55,151 bases of DNA from Bacteroidota bacterium. GTDB lineage: Bacteria; Bacteroidota; Bacteroidia; Flavobacteriales; Flavobacteriaceae. Shown here in pieces: positions 1 through 8,901 of the stretch (position 1 is the stretch's first letter; every line of letters starts with the position of its first letter). The stretch spans positions 1-55,151 of the forward strand of contig JAEWLN010000099.1 in assembly GCA_023457535.1 (NCBI GenBank), given 5' to 3'. A program made the translations under genes and the position numbers. A model generated the notes under the pieces. It ran no database searches. It was given only the letters and a program-made list of their open reading frames with translations, and had not been told where the DNA came from.

Positions 1-1565
1 TTGTTGACCTGCTGTGATCCCGGACCTGAATATTGGTACATCAGCACCGGATATTTTTTGTTCGGGTCAAAATCTTTCGGTTTGAGGATCCACGCGTTGA
101 GCTCGTGTCCTTTTTCTGTTTTGAGCACAAAGAACTCCTTGGCGCCGAGGTTGTAATTTTTGAGCTTTTCAGCCAATGCATTGTTGTCCACGATCGACTG
201 GACGAGCTTGCCGTCTTTGGCACTGTGGAGCGCGAACGATGTTGGCGTGGTGGCGGTGGAATACTTATCGACGTACAAATCAAAATCAGGACTGAAGGTC
301 GCGTCATGCGTTCCGGTTTGCGACGAAAGGCGCACTTTGTTCTTTCCGTCAAGCCCGATGCGGTAAATGTCGCGGTTGATGGAGCCGTTTTCTACCGATT
401 GGTAAAAAATAGTCTTCGTTTTTTCGTCCAGTCCGTAATAGGCTGTCACTTCCCAATTGCCTTTGGTCACCTGGTTTTTGAGCTTGCCGGTCTTGTCGTA
501 GAGATAAATGTGGTTGTAGCCGTCTTTTTCGCTGGTCCAGATGAAACTGTTGTCTTTCAAAAACGTAAGATTATCCGTAATATCAACATACGCTGCATCT
601 TTTTCGTTGAGTACGACTTTGGCCGATCCGGACTTGCCGTCGACAAAAATCAGGTCCAGGTTATTCTGGTGGCGGTTGAGCACCTGTACGCTCAAAACGT
701 TCGGATCGCTGGTCCACTTGAGGCGCGGAATGTAGAAATCGCTGTAATTGCCCAGGGCGATATTTTGGGTCGCGCCCGATTTCACATCGTAAACCCTGAG
801 CGAAACCACCGAATTTTTCTCGCCCGCCTTCGGATACTTGAAGGTTTCGTTTTTTGGGTACAAATCCTTGTGGAAAATGTTCATCGTAAATTCAGGCACT
901 TCGGATTCGTCAAAGCGGATGAATGCGATTTTGCTGCCGTCGGCGCTCCAGTCGTAGGCGCGGACGAATGAAAATTCCTCTTCGTAAACCCAATCGGTGA
1001 TGCCGTTGATGATGCGGTTCTTTTGCCCGTCGGAGGTAATTTGCGCCGATTTTTTCGAAGCGATGTCATACACGTATAAATTGTTGTCACGCGCATAGGC
1101 GATTTTTTTGCCATCGGGCGAGAACGTCGGTTCCTGAATCGCAAAATCGAACAAAGTGGTCATTTGTTTGGTCGTCAGATCGTACAAAACGTAGTTCGCA
1201 GTAAACGAATGCCGGAAAATCGGATTGGAATTGTTGGCGATCAGCATCTTTTTTTCGTCGGCAGAAAAGACGTAACTGTCGATACCGTCCGCAAGTTGCT
1301 TGAAATCCTTGGAGTCCACGAGCGTAGCTACCTTTTTCAGCGTCGCAAAATCGAACAGATCGATTTGCATGGTGCGCGCCGATCGGTCAAAATTCAGTAC
1401 GGTGTATTGGTTGGTGTTCTTCAGCGACTGCAATTCGTCCATGCCTTTGGTTCGAAACGCGCCGGTGTAAATGTCTTCAACCGTGATTTTTTGCTGCGCG
1501 AGCACAGATGCACACACAAAACAAAACAACACGGCCAATTTGGTTGGAGTCATAGATGATTTCAT
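1..1565 (-). CDS. Dipeptidyl peptidase IV-like S9 peptidase, 5' part only
   Basis: The reading frame stays open to the left window edge, so only about the first 521 residues are seen. It starts at ATG 1565 (MKSSMTPTKLAV...) with a signal peptide ending near VLAQQ, which points to the periplasm or outer membrane. The visible part has the repeated YxxDxxxxK and FSPDGKKIAYARDNNLYVYD blade pattern of the DPP-IV N-terminal beta-propeller. It ends in KKYPVLMYQYSGPGSQQV, the entry to the alpha/beta-hydrolase domain. The catalytic Ser, Asp and His lie outside the window. S9B enzymes remove Xaa-Pro dipeptides and take part in peptide use in Bacteroidota. A second in-frame ATG four codons on is possible. 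The family call is firm; the exact specificity cannot be read here. Confidence 0.88.
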   Translation of the reverse strand, partial: MKSSMTPTKLAVLFCFVCASVLAQQKITVEDIYTGAFRTKGMDELQSLKNTNQYTVLNFDRSARTMQIDLFDFATLKKVATLVDSKDFKQLADGIDSYVFSADEKKMLIANNSNPIFRHSFTANYVLYDLTTKQMTTLFDFAIQEPTFSPDGKKIAYARDNNLYVYDIASKKSAQITSDGQKNRIINGITDWVYEEEFSFVRAYDWSADGSKIAFIRFDESEVPEFTMNIFHKDLYPKNETFKYPKAGEKNSVVSLRVYDVKSGATQNIALGNYSDFYIPRLKWTSDPNVLSVQVLNRHQNNLDLIFVDGKSGSAKVVLNEKDAAYVDITDNLTFLKDNSFIWTSEKDGYNHIYLYDKTGKLKNQVTKGNWEVTAYYGLDEKTKTIFYQSVENGSINRDIYRIGLDGKNKVRLSSQTGTHDATFSPDFDLYVDKYSTATTPTSFALHSAKDGKLVQSIVDNNALAEKLKNYNLGAKEFFVLKTEKGHELNAWILKPKDFDPNKKYPVLMYQYSGPGSQQVN

Positions 1566-1697
1566 AAGATAAAAAGCTGTCAATTTTAAGGAAAATTTTG
1601 CACATATCGGCACTTTTGTTTGTTAAATGCAATCGCGCCGGCAATAACGGTGTTTGACGCCTTTTCTCAAATTTGTTACCGATTTTTCGCCACCGTG

Positions 1698-2780
1698 TCA
1701 GAACAGACTGAGTTGCCCGTCTTTATACTGCGCATGCAGCGACGTATCGAGCGCCGGATAGACTTTTCCGTCAAAAAATTTGCGCCGCGCAAGCGCCATT
1801 TGCGACCGGATCATTTGTGCGAATTCACCTTCGCCACGCATGCGTTCTCCCCAGCGGCTGTCGTTGAGCGTTCCGCCGTGGCAGGCTTTGATCTGGTTGA
1901 GGACTTTTTCTGCGCGGTCCGGCATGGCTTTTTGGATCCAATCGGTGAAAATCTCCCCAATGGCGCCGTTGAGCCTCACGACGGTATGGGCGATGGACAG
2001 CGCGCCCGCATCTGAAGCGGCTTTGGCAAGCGGCAGGATCTCGTGGCTGTTGATTCCGGGAATGATCGGGGCGAGCATCACATTGACCGGAATGCCGTGA
2101 CTGGAAAGCAGCCTGACCGTATCGAGCCGCCTTTTGATCGTGGCCGTGCGCGGTTCGAGCACCTGCCGGGTTTTTTCGCTGGTCGAGGTGATCGAAATGT
2201 TCACGCCGATCAGGTTGTCTTTGGCCAGGTCGGTCAAAATGTCGAGGTCGCGGGCGATAAGCGCATTTTTGGTAATGATCGCCACCGGATGCCGGAACTT
2301 CCGGAACACTTCAAGGCATTGGCGCGTGATGCAAAACTTTTTCTCGGCGGGTTGGTAACAATCGGTGTTGCCGGACATGACAATGGTGTGCGCGGTCCAA
2401 TTCCTGCTTTTGAGTTTGTCTTCGAGCAATTGCGGCGCGTTTTTCTTGACCAGTATCTTGCGCTCAAAATCGAGCCCCGCGCTGTATCCCCAATATTCAT
2501 GTGAGTTGCGCGCATAGCAGTAAATGCATCCGTGTTCGCAGCCCTGGTATACATTCATCGAATAAGCCATTGTCAGGTCCGGGCTTTCGACTTTATTGAC
2601 GATGGTTTTGGGAAATACTTCGAGAAAGTGCGTGCGGTTGTCCTGGGGCGCATCGCCTTCGGCAGCACAATAATTGAGAAAATCATCCTGCATTTGCGTG
2701 GACTGGGCAAAAAACCGGTTCGGCACATTTTTTTGTGCACCACGGCCCTTGATATAAGCGCTTTGGTCATCGTTCATCAT
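1698..2780 (-). CDS. PA0069-family radical SAM protein (SplB-like)
   Basis: A 360-residue protein with the radical SAM cluster motif CEHGCIYCYAR (Cys 81, 85, 88), which would bind a [4Fe-4S] cluster and S-adenosylmethionine. The motif context NVYQGCEHGCIYCYARNSHEYWG and the later VMSGNTDCYQPAEKK fit the PA0069/Rv2578c family, which is related to spore photoproduct lyase but has no proven reaction. Two consecutive ATG codons (2780 and 2777) begin the frame. It lies divergent from HMG-CoA reductase across 116 bp. A TACTTTCG box ends only four bases before the ATG, suggesting a very short or absent leader. Family call firm, function unknown. Confidence 0.88.
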   Translation of the reverse strand: MMNDDQSAYIKGRGAQKNVPNRFFAQSTQMQDDFLNYCAAEGDAPQDNRTHFLEVFPKTIVNKVESPDLTMAYSMNVYQGCEHGCIYCYARNSHEYWGYSAGLDFERKILVKKNAPQLLEDKLKSRNWTAHTIVMSGNTDCYQPAEKKFCITRQCLEVFRKFRHPVAIITKNALIARDLDILTDLAKDNLIGVNISITSTSEKTRQVLEPRTATIKRRLDTVRLLSSHGIPVNVMLAPIIPGINSHEILPLAKAASDAGALSIAHTVVRLNGAIGEIFTDWIQKAMPDRAEKVLNQIKACHGGTLNDSRWGERMRGEGEFAQMIRSQMALARRKFFDGKVYPALDTSLHAQYKDGQLSLF

Positions 2781-2784
2781 GGCC

Positions 2785-2792
2785 CGAAAGTA
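2785..2792 (-). promoter_or_regulatory. Candidate -7 box TACTTTCG for the radical SAM gene
   Basis: It reads TACTTTCG on the minus strand, a variant of the Bacteroidota TAnnTTTG box, ending four bases before ATG 2780. If used, transcription would start at or next to the start codon. No clear -33 TTTG was identified. Confidence 0.4.
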
Positions 2793-2870
2793 CCCGATAC
2801 GCGGTCCAAAACGAAATACATGCTGTTAAAAAACGCGTCGTTGTTGATAAGTTTTGTGCGCCCAAAAAGC

Positions 2871-2878
2871 TATCTTTG
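2871..2878 (+). promoter_or_regulatory. Candidate -7 box TATCTTTG for HMG-CoA reductase
   Basis: An exact match to TAnnTTTG, 18 bases before ATG 2897. An upstream in-frame TTG at 2876 lies inside this box and so could not be in the transcript. This decides the start of the downstream gene in favour of ATG 2897. Confidence 0.6.
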
Positions 2879-2896
2879 CGTACTAATTTTTTTCCC

Positions 2897-4216
2897 ATGG
2901 ACACTGCCGTATCGGGTTTTTCGAAATTGTCGAAACAACAAAAGATCGATTGGATCGCCCAAACGTATTTCTCGGATCCGTCCGAGGCCACCGCGCTGAT
3001 CAAAAGCTACTGGAACGCCGATGAACAGCTGCAAAAACTGCACGATGAGTTCATCGAAAATACGATCACCAATTTTTATCTGCCCCTTGGCATCGCACCG
3101 AATTTCCTGATCGACGGTAAATATTACACCGTCCCGATGGCCATCGAGGAAAGTTCTGTGGTGGCCGCAGCGAGCAAATCGGCTAAATTCTGGGCTGCGC
3201 GCGGCGGGTTCAAAACCACGATCCTGGGCACTGAAAAAATCGGGCAGGTGCATTTTACGTTCAACGGCGATGTCAGGAAACTCGAACGCTTTTTTGCCGA
3301 AATCCAACCCAAACTGCTGGCCAACACGGATTCGCTGACCCGCAACATGCGCGCGCGCGGCGGCGGGGTGACAAACATCGAACTGCGCAACAAAACCGCG
3401 CTGATGCCCGGCTATTTCCAACTCCATGCAACCTTTGACACCAAGGATTCGATGGGCGCCAATTTCATCAATTCGTGCCTTGAACAATTTGCGCAAACGC
3501 TGATGGCCGAAGCCCGGTCGCACGAGGCATTTTCTAACGAAGAGAAAAACCTGCGCGTGGTCATGAGCATTTTGTCCAATTATGTTCCGAATTGCGTGGT
3601 ACGCGCCCAGGTGTCGTGCCCGGTTGAGGATCTCGCCGATAAAAACATAGACAATCCCCAAGCATTCGCCGAAAAATTCGTCCAGGCCGTTCGCATTGCC
3701 GAAGTCGAACCGTTTCGCGCGGTGACGCACAACAAAGGCATCATGAACGGGATCGACGCTGTGGTACTGGCCACCGGAAACGATTTCCGCGCAATCGAAG
3801 CGGGCATTCACGCCTATGCTTCCAAAGACGGATCGTACGGAAGTCTTTCGCACGCAAGTGTCGAGCATGGCGTTTTTAAATTTTGGATGGAAGTACCGCT
3901 TGCATTGGGAACCGTCGGCGGGCTGACTTCGTTGCATCCGCTCGTAAAGATGGCGCTGCAGATGCTTGAAAAACCGTCGGCGCAACAGTTGATGCAAATC
4001 GTCGCATCGGTAGGACTTGCACAGAATTTTGCCGCGCTCCGATCGCTGACGACCACCGGCATTCAGGAAGGCCACATGAAAATGCACCTGAACAACATCC
4101 TGAACCAGTTTGAAGCTACTGAAGACGAGCGCGCACAAGTCAAAAAACACTTTAAGACCCACGCGGTGTCGCACTCGGCGGCGGTGAATTTCATCGAATC
4201 GCTCAGGGCAAAATAG
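2897..4216 (+). CDS. mvaA: Hydroxymethylglutaryl-CoA reductase, class II type
   Basis: A 439-residue enzyme that reduces HMG-CoA to mevalonate, the committed step of the mevalonate pathway to isoprenoids. Family signatures are visible in order: PMAIEESSVVAAAS with the catalytic Glu, THNKGIMNGIDAV with the catalytic Lys, LATGNDFRAIEAG with the catalytic Asp, and QEGHMKMHLNN with the catalytic His near the C terminus. Length and motifs fit the soluble class II (often called degradative) HMG-CoA reductases, which work biosynthetically in flavobacteria. The start is ATG 2897 because an upstream TTG lies in the promoter box. It is followed after 20 bp by a GHMP kinase, so the two are probably co-transcribed. 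The other mevalonate genes sit at 40770-42854. Confidence 0.93.
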   Translation: MDTAVSGFSKLSKQQKIDWIAQTYFSDPSEATALIKSYWNADEQLQKLHDEFIENTITNFYLPLGIAPNFLIDGKYYTVPMAIEESSVVAAASKSAKFWAARGGFKTTILGTEKIGQVHFTFNGDVRKLERFFAEIQPKLLANTDSLTRNMRARGGGVTNIELRNKTALMPGYFQLHATFDTKDSMGANFINSCLEQFAQTLMAEARSHEAFSNEEKNLRVVMSILSNYVPNCVVRAQVSCPVEDLADKNIDNPQAFAEKFVQAVRIAEVEPFRAVTHNKGIMNGIDAVVLATGNDFRAIEAGIHAYASKDGSYGSLSHASVEHGVFKFWMEVPLALGTVGGLTSLHPLVKMALQMLEKPSAQQLMQIVASVGLAQNFAALRSLTTTGIQEGHMKMHLNNILNQFEATEDERAQVKKHFKTHAVSHSAAVNFIESLRAK

Positions 4217-4236
4217 CCAACCTACGTCCCAACACC

Positions 4237-5154
4237 ATGGAACAAACTTTTTACAGCAACGGCAAACTGCTGATCACAGGCGAATACCTGGTGCTTGACG
4301 GCGCGCGCGCGTTCGCGTTGCCTACGCGGTTTGGCCAATGGCTTAGCGTGTGGCCGGGCACCGGAAAAAAGATCCGATGGACGAGCTTTGACGCCGACGG
4401 AAGTATCTGGTTTGAAACAGAAATCGGGTTGGACGAAATACGTCATAAAATCGCTGCCGCGGATCCGGTACGTCACACACTGATCAACATTTTGCACACG
4501 GCCGCACAGATGAACCCTGCTTTTTTCGATACCGGCGGTTTCGACGTACAAACGCGGCTTACTTTCGCGCGCCAATGGGGCCTCGGGACTTCGTCGACGC
4601 TGATCAGCAATATCGGCCAATGGCTTGGCATCGACGCGTATCAATTGTTGTGGAACAGCTTTGGCGGCAGTGGTTACGATATCGCGTGCGCGCAACACAA
4701 CAGCGCCATTGTGTACCAACGCCTCGAAGGTGGTCCAATGGTCGAACCCATCGATTTTGCGCCGGATTTCACGACCCAGTTGTATTTCGTATACCTGAAC
4801 CGAAAACAAAACAGCCAATCGGCGATTGCGAATTATAAAAACAAAAGGTTTGATTTAAAGCACGCCGTACAAACCGCGAGTGCGATTGCTGAAAACATTG
4901 TCAAATCGGGCGATGCGGTGGAATTTGCCCAACACCTGCGGCAATACGAAAACCTGCTTTCCCCGATCCTGGGAATGCCTGCCATACAACAGCAACTTTT
5001 TGCTGACTTCGACGGCACGGTCAAAAGCCTGGGCGCGTGGGGCGGAGATTTTGTGCTGGCCGTATGCAAGACCGATCCGACCGCTTACTTCCACGCCAGA
5101 GGTTTTGAAACCGTACTGACTTACCGCGAGATGATTCTGTCAAACGTGGTGTAG
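4237..5154 (+). CDS. GYDIA-family GHMP kinase
   Basis: A 305-residue GHMP-superfamily kinase. It shows an N-terminal GKLLITGEYLVLDGARAFA segment, the ATP-binding loop QWGLGTSSTLISNI, and the name-giving GSGYDIACAQHNSAIVYQ. It lies 20 bp behind HMG-CoA reductase in an apparent operon. The superfamily includes mevalonate and phosphomevalonate kinases. A separate mevalonate kinase lies at 41919-42854, so this protein is a candidate for the phosphomevalonate step, but neither substrate can be told from sequence alone. The family call is firm; the step in the pathway is an inference from the neighbour. Confidence 0.88.
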   Translation: MEQTFYSNGKLLITGEYLVLDGARAFALPTRFGQWLSVWPGTGKKIRWTSFDADGSIWFETEIGLDEIRHKIAAADPVRHTLINILHTAAQMNPAFFDTGGFDVQTRLTFARQWGLGTSSTLISNIGQWLGIDAYQLLWNSFGGSGYDIACAQHNSAIVYQRLEGGPMVEPIDFAPDFTTQLYFVYLNRKQNSQSAIANYKNKRFDLKHAVQTASAIAENIVKSGDAVEFAQHLRQYENLLSPILGMPAIQQQLFADFDGTVKSLGAWGGDFVLAVCKTDPTAYFHARGFETVLTYREMILSNVV

Positions 5155-5190
5155 CCTTTCCGGCCATTTAAAATTCCCGCAACATTGCAA

Positions 5191-5221
5191 AAAAAAATCC
5201 CGAACGAATCGGGATTTTTTT
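5191..5221. terminator. Bidirectional intrinsic terminator
   Basis: A perfect 13-bp stem (5191-5203 with 5209-5221) around a five-base loop, with an A-run on one side and a T-run on the other. It lies between the convergent GHMP kinase and PpiD-like genes and can serve both. Confidence 0.88.
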
Positions 5222-5234
5222 AATTCAAACGTGA

Positions 5235-7334
5235 CTAGTATTGGAACTCTGCCCTTCTGTCCACGATATCGGCCTCTTCTTTGAGCGCAGGGATCACACG
5301 GCCTGAATAGCCGCTGACCTGACCTTTGATTTTAGCGATATAATCTTTGTAGTCTTTGATCGCAGGGGCTTTGGTGACCGCTGTCGGTTTTACGACAAAT
5401 ACCCCTGAGTTGCCCTCGATCGGCGCCGACACCTTGTTCACGCCAACTGCAAAAGCTGCTCCTACCACTTTGCGCTCAGGGCCTGCATTTGGAATGTTGG
5501 CATTGTCCATCGTCAATTCTGCGGCTTGCTGAACAGTAGCGCCTGAAGCCTGTGCGATTGCCTCGAGTGAAGCGCCTTTCATTTTGGCTTTGATCTTTTC
5601 TGCTTTTTTCTGGTTTTTGAGTTTCATTTCGAGCATCGGACGTGCGTCTTCTACCGGCATCAAACCTTCTTCGTTGATTTTTTTCAATCGCGCGATCACG
5701 TGGCCCATGTTGGCTACTTCGAAACGCTTGACATCGCCTACGCTGGTTTGTTTGTCGAATGCCCATTTTACGATCTGGCGTTGAGCCCCCACGGCACCGA
5801 ACATTTCGTCCATCTGCTTGACGCGGACCGATGGATTGACCGTCAAACCGGCAGCTTTGGCCGTAGCGGCGAAATCCTTGCCTTGTGCGTCCATTTCGAA
5901 TTTGACCGCTTTGGTGTACGTCTTATCGGTGGTGGCTTCACTCGGCTCTACCTTTTGCGCGATCGTGGCCAGGCGTACCGCATCCTGCTTGTCTGTGATG
6001 TTGATGATGTGAAACCCAAAATCGGTCTCTACCAAACCAATGGTGCCGATCGGGTTGTTGAACACAAAATCGTTGAACGGCTTGACCATTTGCCCCTGGC
6101 TGAAATAACCCAGGTCACCGCCTTGTTGCGCAGACGAATCGTCTGAGTTGCTCAAGGCAAGCATCAGGAACATCCCCGGATTGGCCTTGACCTGAGTGAG
6201 CAAACTCTCTGCTTTGGCTTTGGCTTCTTCCTTGGTTCTCTTTTCTTTTTTGTTAGGAACCTGCGTGCCTTCGTACGAGATCAAAATGTGGCTCGCCTTG
6301 GCATTGACGCCGGCTTTTTTGCCCATCGACTTTGAAATGCAGTAGTAAGGTCCGCGCATGTAAGGACCGTAAATTTCACCTGCAGGCAAATTGAACAGCG
6401 CCTCGGCGTGCTCGGCAGGCAATGATTTTTTATCGACATACGTAGAATCGTATGGAATGTCAGAATTGTCGTTTACAAACGCAATCGTGTTGGCAGTCCC
6501 TTTGAATCCGGGCAAGGTATCGTTTTTGCCGGTTTCCTTGTTGTAAACCACGCGGGAATTGAGCAGCGCATTGATGTTGGCCTTTACCTCGTTCTCATCT
6601 TCTACCGACGCTTTCTCGTCCACAACCACGTACTCCACATCGCGGTTGGCGTCCGCTTTGTATTTTTTCTCGTTCTTTTTCATGTAAGCGATGATTTCCT
6701 CATCGGTCACTTTGACATCGCTGTCCTTGATCGTCGAATACAGCACGGCAACATAATCGAAGCTCACTTTGTCGGCCTCCATCTGGTATTTGAATTTACC
6801 TTCAGTATCGGTGGTATACATACCGGCTTTTACCAATGTGTTGTAAATGGCGTATTGTGCGTTGAGCGCCGCGTCCTTTTCAGCCTCTTTGATGAAAGCG
6901 GCCTGTTCCGGATTGGATTTGAAATATTCTTTGAATTTGGCCAGGTCGAATTGGCCGGCTTCGTTCTGGAACATCGGGTTCTGCCCGATATTCGGATTGG
7001 ACTTCATCGCCTCAAGGATTTGCGCCTCGCCTACGCGGATACCCAATTTCTCAAACTCAGCGGTCAAAAGCGCAACGGCCACTTCCTGATCCCAAACGCG
7101 GTTGACTGCCAGCGTTGGCGTCATGCCCTGCTGACCGCTTTTTTCTACGTTGCTCACTTTTTGACGGAACTCTTCGAACGTGATGTCTTTGCCATTCACG
7201 CTTCCGATGTCTTTAGACAAGGTGTTGAAATTTCCGCTCTGGAATAAATCGCCGATGATAAATGCAAATAAACAGAATCCGATAATCAAAATAAGGAGTA
7301 CCGAACGCTGTCTGATTTTTGATAAAACTGCCAT
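5235..7334 (-). CDS. PpiD-like periplasmic peptidyl-prolyl isomerase/chaperone
   Basis: A 699-residue protein with one N-terminal membrane anchor (VLLILIIGFCLFAFIIGDLF, about residues 12-31). A SurA/PpiD-like N-terminal chaperone domain follows (about 35-200). A parvulin-type rotamase domain lies near residues 340-460, shown by AKASHILISYEG at its start and GGDLGYFSQGQMVKPFNDFVFN later in it. The C-terminal half resembles the second non-canonical domain of this family. It should sit in the inner membrane facing the periplasm and help fold outer-membrane proteins. It is the last gene of the minus-strand envelope run and ends at a terminator. A TATTTTCG box lies upstream at 7366-7373 on the minus strand, so it can also be transcribed alone. 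Confidence 0.9.
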   Translation of the reverse strand: MAVLSKIRQRSVLLILIIGFCLFAFIIGDLFQSGNFNTLSKDIGSVNGKDITFEEFRQKVSNVEKSGQQGMTPTLAVNRVWDQEVAVALLTAEFEKLGIRVGEAQILEAMKSNPNIGQNPMFQNEAGQFDLAKFKEYFKSNPEQAAFIKEAEKDAALNAQYAIYNTLVKAGMYTTDTEGKFKYQMEADKVSFDYVAVLYSTIKDSDVKVTDEEIIAYMKKNEKKYKADANRDVEYVVVDEKASVEDENEVKANINALLNSRVVYNKETGKNDTLPGFKGTANTIAFVNDNSDIPYDSTYVDKKSLPAEHAEALFNLPAGEIYGPYMRGPYYCISKSMGKKAGVNAKASHILISYEGTQVPNKKEKRTKEEAKAKAESLLTQVKANPGMFLMLALSNSDDSSAQQGGDLGYFSQGQMVKPFNDFVFNNPIGTIGLVETDFGFHIINITDKQDAVRLATIAQKVEPSEATTDKTYTKAVKFEMDAQGKDFAATAKAAGLTVNPSVRVKQMDEMFGAVGAQRQIVKWAFDKQTSVGDVKRFEVANMGHVIARLKKINEEGLMPVEDARPMLEMKLKNQKKAEKIKAKMKGASLEAIAQASGATVQQAAELTMDNANIPNAGPERKVVGAAFAVGVNKVSAPIEGNSGVFVVKPTAVTKAPAIKDYKDYIAKIKGQVSGYSGRVIPALKEEADIVDRRAEFQY

Positions 7335-7365
7335 TTTTATTCTTGTTATTTTTTATTTCAGTTTG

Positions 7366-7373
7366 CGAAAATA
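7366..7373 (-). promoter_or_regulatory. Candidate -7 box TATTTTCG for the PpiD-like gene
   Basis: It lies 32 bases before ATG 7334 in the 98-bp gap behind the CNNM gene and reads TATTTTCG on the minus strand. The gap is AT-rich, so chance matches are possible. Confidence 0.35.
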
Positions 7374-7432
7374 CAATTATCTATTTAATAATAACAACCC
7401 TAACGTTTTATTTTGCCCGAAAAGTGAAAAAA

Positions 7433-8695
7433 TCAATCCCGGCGCGACATTTTGACCAATTCGATCTTTTTGACCGTGGCTTGCTCGACCAGAAAATGGA
7501 AGTTTCCAATTACAATTTCATCGCCTTTTTGCGGAATTTCGTTGGCGTGTGAAACGATGTAACCGCCCAGCGTGCCATACGAATCGTCCTCCGGAAGATC
7601 AAGTTTGTACGTTTCATTGAGGTATTCGACGTCTAGTCTTGCCGAGAAGAGCCACTGGTCCGGCCCGAGTTGCGCTTCAGTAAGCTCTTCCTGTTCCGAA
7701 TCGTGTTCGTCCTCTATTTCGCCAAACAATTCCTCTACAATGTCCTCGACGGTGATCATGCCCGATGTGCCGCCGTATTCATCGAGCACGATTGCAACGC
7801 TTTTGCGCTTTTTGGTCAGCAGTTCGAGCGCGTCTTTGATAAAAATCGTCTGCGGAACAAATTCCACCGGGATCATCACCGATTTGATCGTGCGCGGCTT
7901 TTTGAACAAATCGAACGAATGGACATAGCCAAGGATATCGTCAAGTGATTGCTGGTACACCAGGATTTTGGAATACCCCGTTTCGATGAACATTTCGCGC
8001 AAATCAGCCACTGAATCATAAATCTCCACAGCCGCGATTTCCGTGCGCGGGGTCATGATGTCACGTGCCTTGACGCCTGAAAACTCAAGCGCGTTCTGGA
8101 AAATCTGGATTTCCGAGTCGATTTCCTCCTTGTCGTCCACCGTGCTCATTTGTTCGGTAATGTAATTGCCGAGTTCGGCTCTGGTAAAGAATATCGGGAC
8201 TCTATCGGCTTCGGTCCTGAAAAAGGCGCGCAGCACAAAATTCGAGATCCACAGCGCGAACCGCGACACATACGAGAAAAGCCAGTGAAACAGATAAGCC
8301 GGCAGCGCGAAGAATTTGATCAGGCTGTTGGCGTAAATCTGGAACAAAACTTTGGGAATGAACTCTGAGGTGAGCAACACAATGACCGTGGCAACAACCA
8401 CCTGCAGCAGCAATTGGGCAAATCCGGTAAAATACCATCCGGATTGCGCCATCCATTGCACGAGGAGTTGGGCCATGAAAAATCCGTAAACCACCAGCGC
8501 GATGGTATTGCCCACAAGCATCGAGACGATAAAACGCGACGGATCGGCCGTAAGCCGCGAAAGAATGCGCGACAAAAAGCTGTCCTGTTTTTTCTCGATC
8601 TCGAGGTAGATTTTATTGGCCGAGATGAATGCGATTTCCATCCCTGAAAAAAAGGCCGCCAGTATTAAACACGCGATGATAATACCGAGGTGCAT
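7433..8695 (-). CDS. CNNM/CorC-type membrane protein (DUF21, CBS pair, CorC_HlyC)
   Basis: A 420-residue protein, often annotated as hemolysin family. It has an N-terminal DUF21 membrane domain with several hydrophobic segments (about residues 3-25, 60-80, 95-120 and 125-150). Paired CBS domains follow (about 205-330, with VKARDIMTPRTEIAAV and VLDEYGGTSGMITVEDIVEELFGEIEDEHD). A C-terminal CorC_HlyC transporter-associated domain (about 340-415, YGTLGGYIVSHANEIPQKGD) ends it. Members of this family take part in Mg2+/Co2+ movement; lytic activity is not implied. It starts three bases after the 66-residue membrane protein gene stops, in a tight operon with lptC. Domain calls are firm, the substrate is not. 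Confidence 0.9.
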   Translation of the reverse strand: MHLGIIIACLILAAFFSGMEIAFISANKIYLEIEKKQDSFLSRILSRLTADPSRFIVSMLVGNTIALVVYGFFMAQLLVQWMAQSGWYFTGFAQLLLQVVVATVIVLLTSEFIPKVLFQIYANSLIKFFALPAYLFHWLFSYVSRFALWISNFVLRAFFRTEADRVPIFFTRAELGNYITEQMSTVDDKEEIDSEIQIFQNALEFSGVKARDIMTPRTEIAAVEIYDSVADLREMFIETGYSKILVYQQSLDDILGYVHSFDLFKKPRTIKSVMIPVEFVPQTIFIKDALELLTKKRKSVAIVLDEYGGTSGMITVEDIVEELFGEIEDEHDSEQEELTEAQLGPDQWLFSARLDVEYLNETYKLDLPEDDSYGTLGGYIVSHANEIPQKGDEIVIGNFHFLVEQATVKKIELVKMSRRD

Positions 8696-8698
8696 GCG

Positions 8699-8899
8699 CT
8701 AGGAGTTGTCGTGGTCGCGGCGTCTTTGCTCAAACTTGCGCGCAAAATGCAGCCTGAAGAAAAACATAAAAATGGCCAGCGCCGCCACGATGAAACTGAG
8801 CCAGGGCGAAACGCCTTGCTGGTATTCGGTGTAGCCGTGGTAAACAAAGTACAATCCGGCAATCAGGTAAACGTATGGGGTAAATTTAAGGTAACTCAT
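8699..8899 (-). CDS. Small two-helix membrane protein
   Basis: A 66-residue protein with two predicted membrane segments (about residues 8-22 and 32-50) and a basic C-terminal tail (RLHFARKFEQRRRDHDNS), so the tail is probably cytoplasmic. No family is recognised. It is packed between lptC (two bases upstream) and the CNNM gene (three bases downstream), and the spacing supports it as a real translated gene of the operon. A link to lipopolysaccharide export or to the CNNM protein is conceivable from position only. Confidence 0.75.
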   Translation of the reverse strand: MSYLKFTPYVYLIAGLYFVYHGYTEYQQGVSPWLSFIVAALAIFMFFFRLHFARKFEQRRRDHDNS

Positions 8900-8901
8900 A
8901 A

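Noticed and set aside
33..971. A 312-residue open frame on the plus strand near the left end.
   Set aside because: It is the complement of the DPP-IV-like gene, has no family features, and the minus-strand frame is open through the edge with a signal peptide and clear propeller motifs.
2870..4174. A 434-residue minus-strand frame over the HMG-CoA reductase gene.
   Set aside because: It mirrors a gene with all catalytic motifs of HMG-CoA reductase. The minus frame has a composition typical of an antisense shadow (His, Arg, Val and Phe rich) and no motif.
7433..8695. The CNNM/CorC protein as a hemolysin or as the gliding protein GldE.
   Set aside because: The hemolysin name is historical for this domain set, and no gliding genes lie nearby to support a GldE call.
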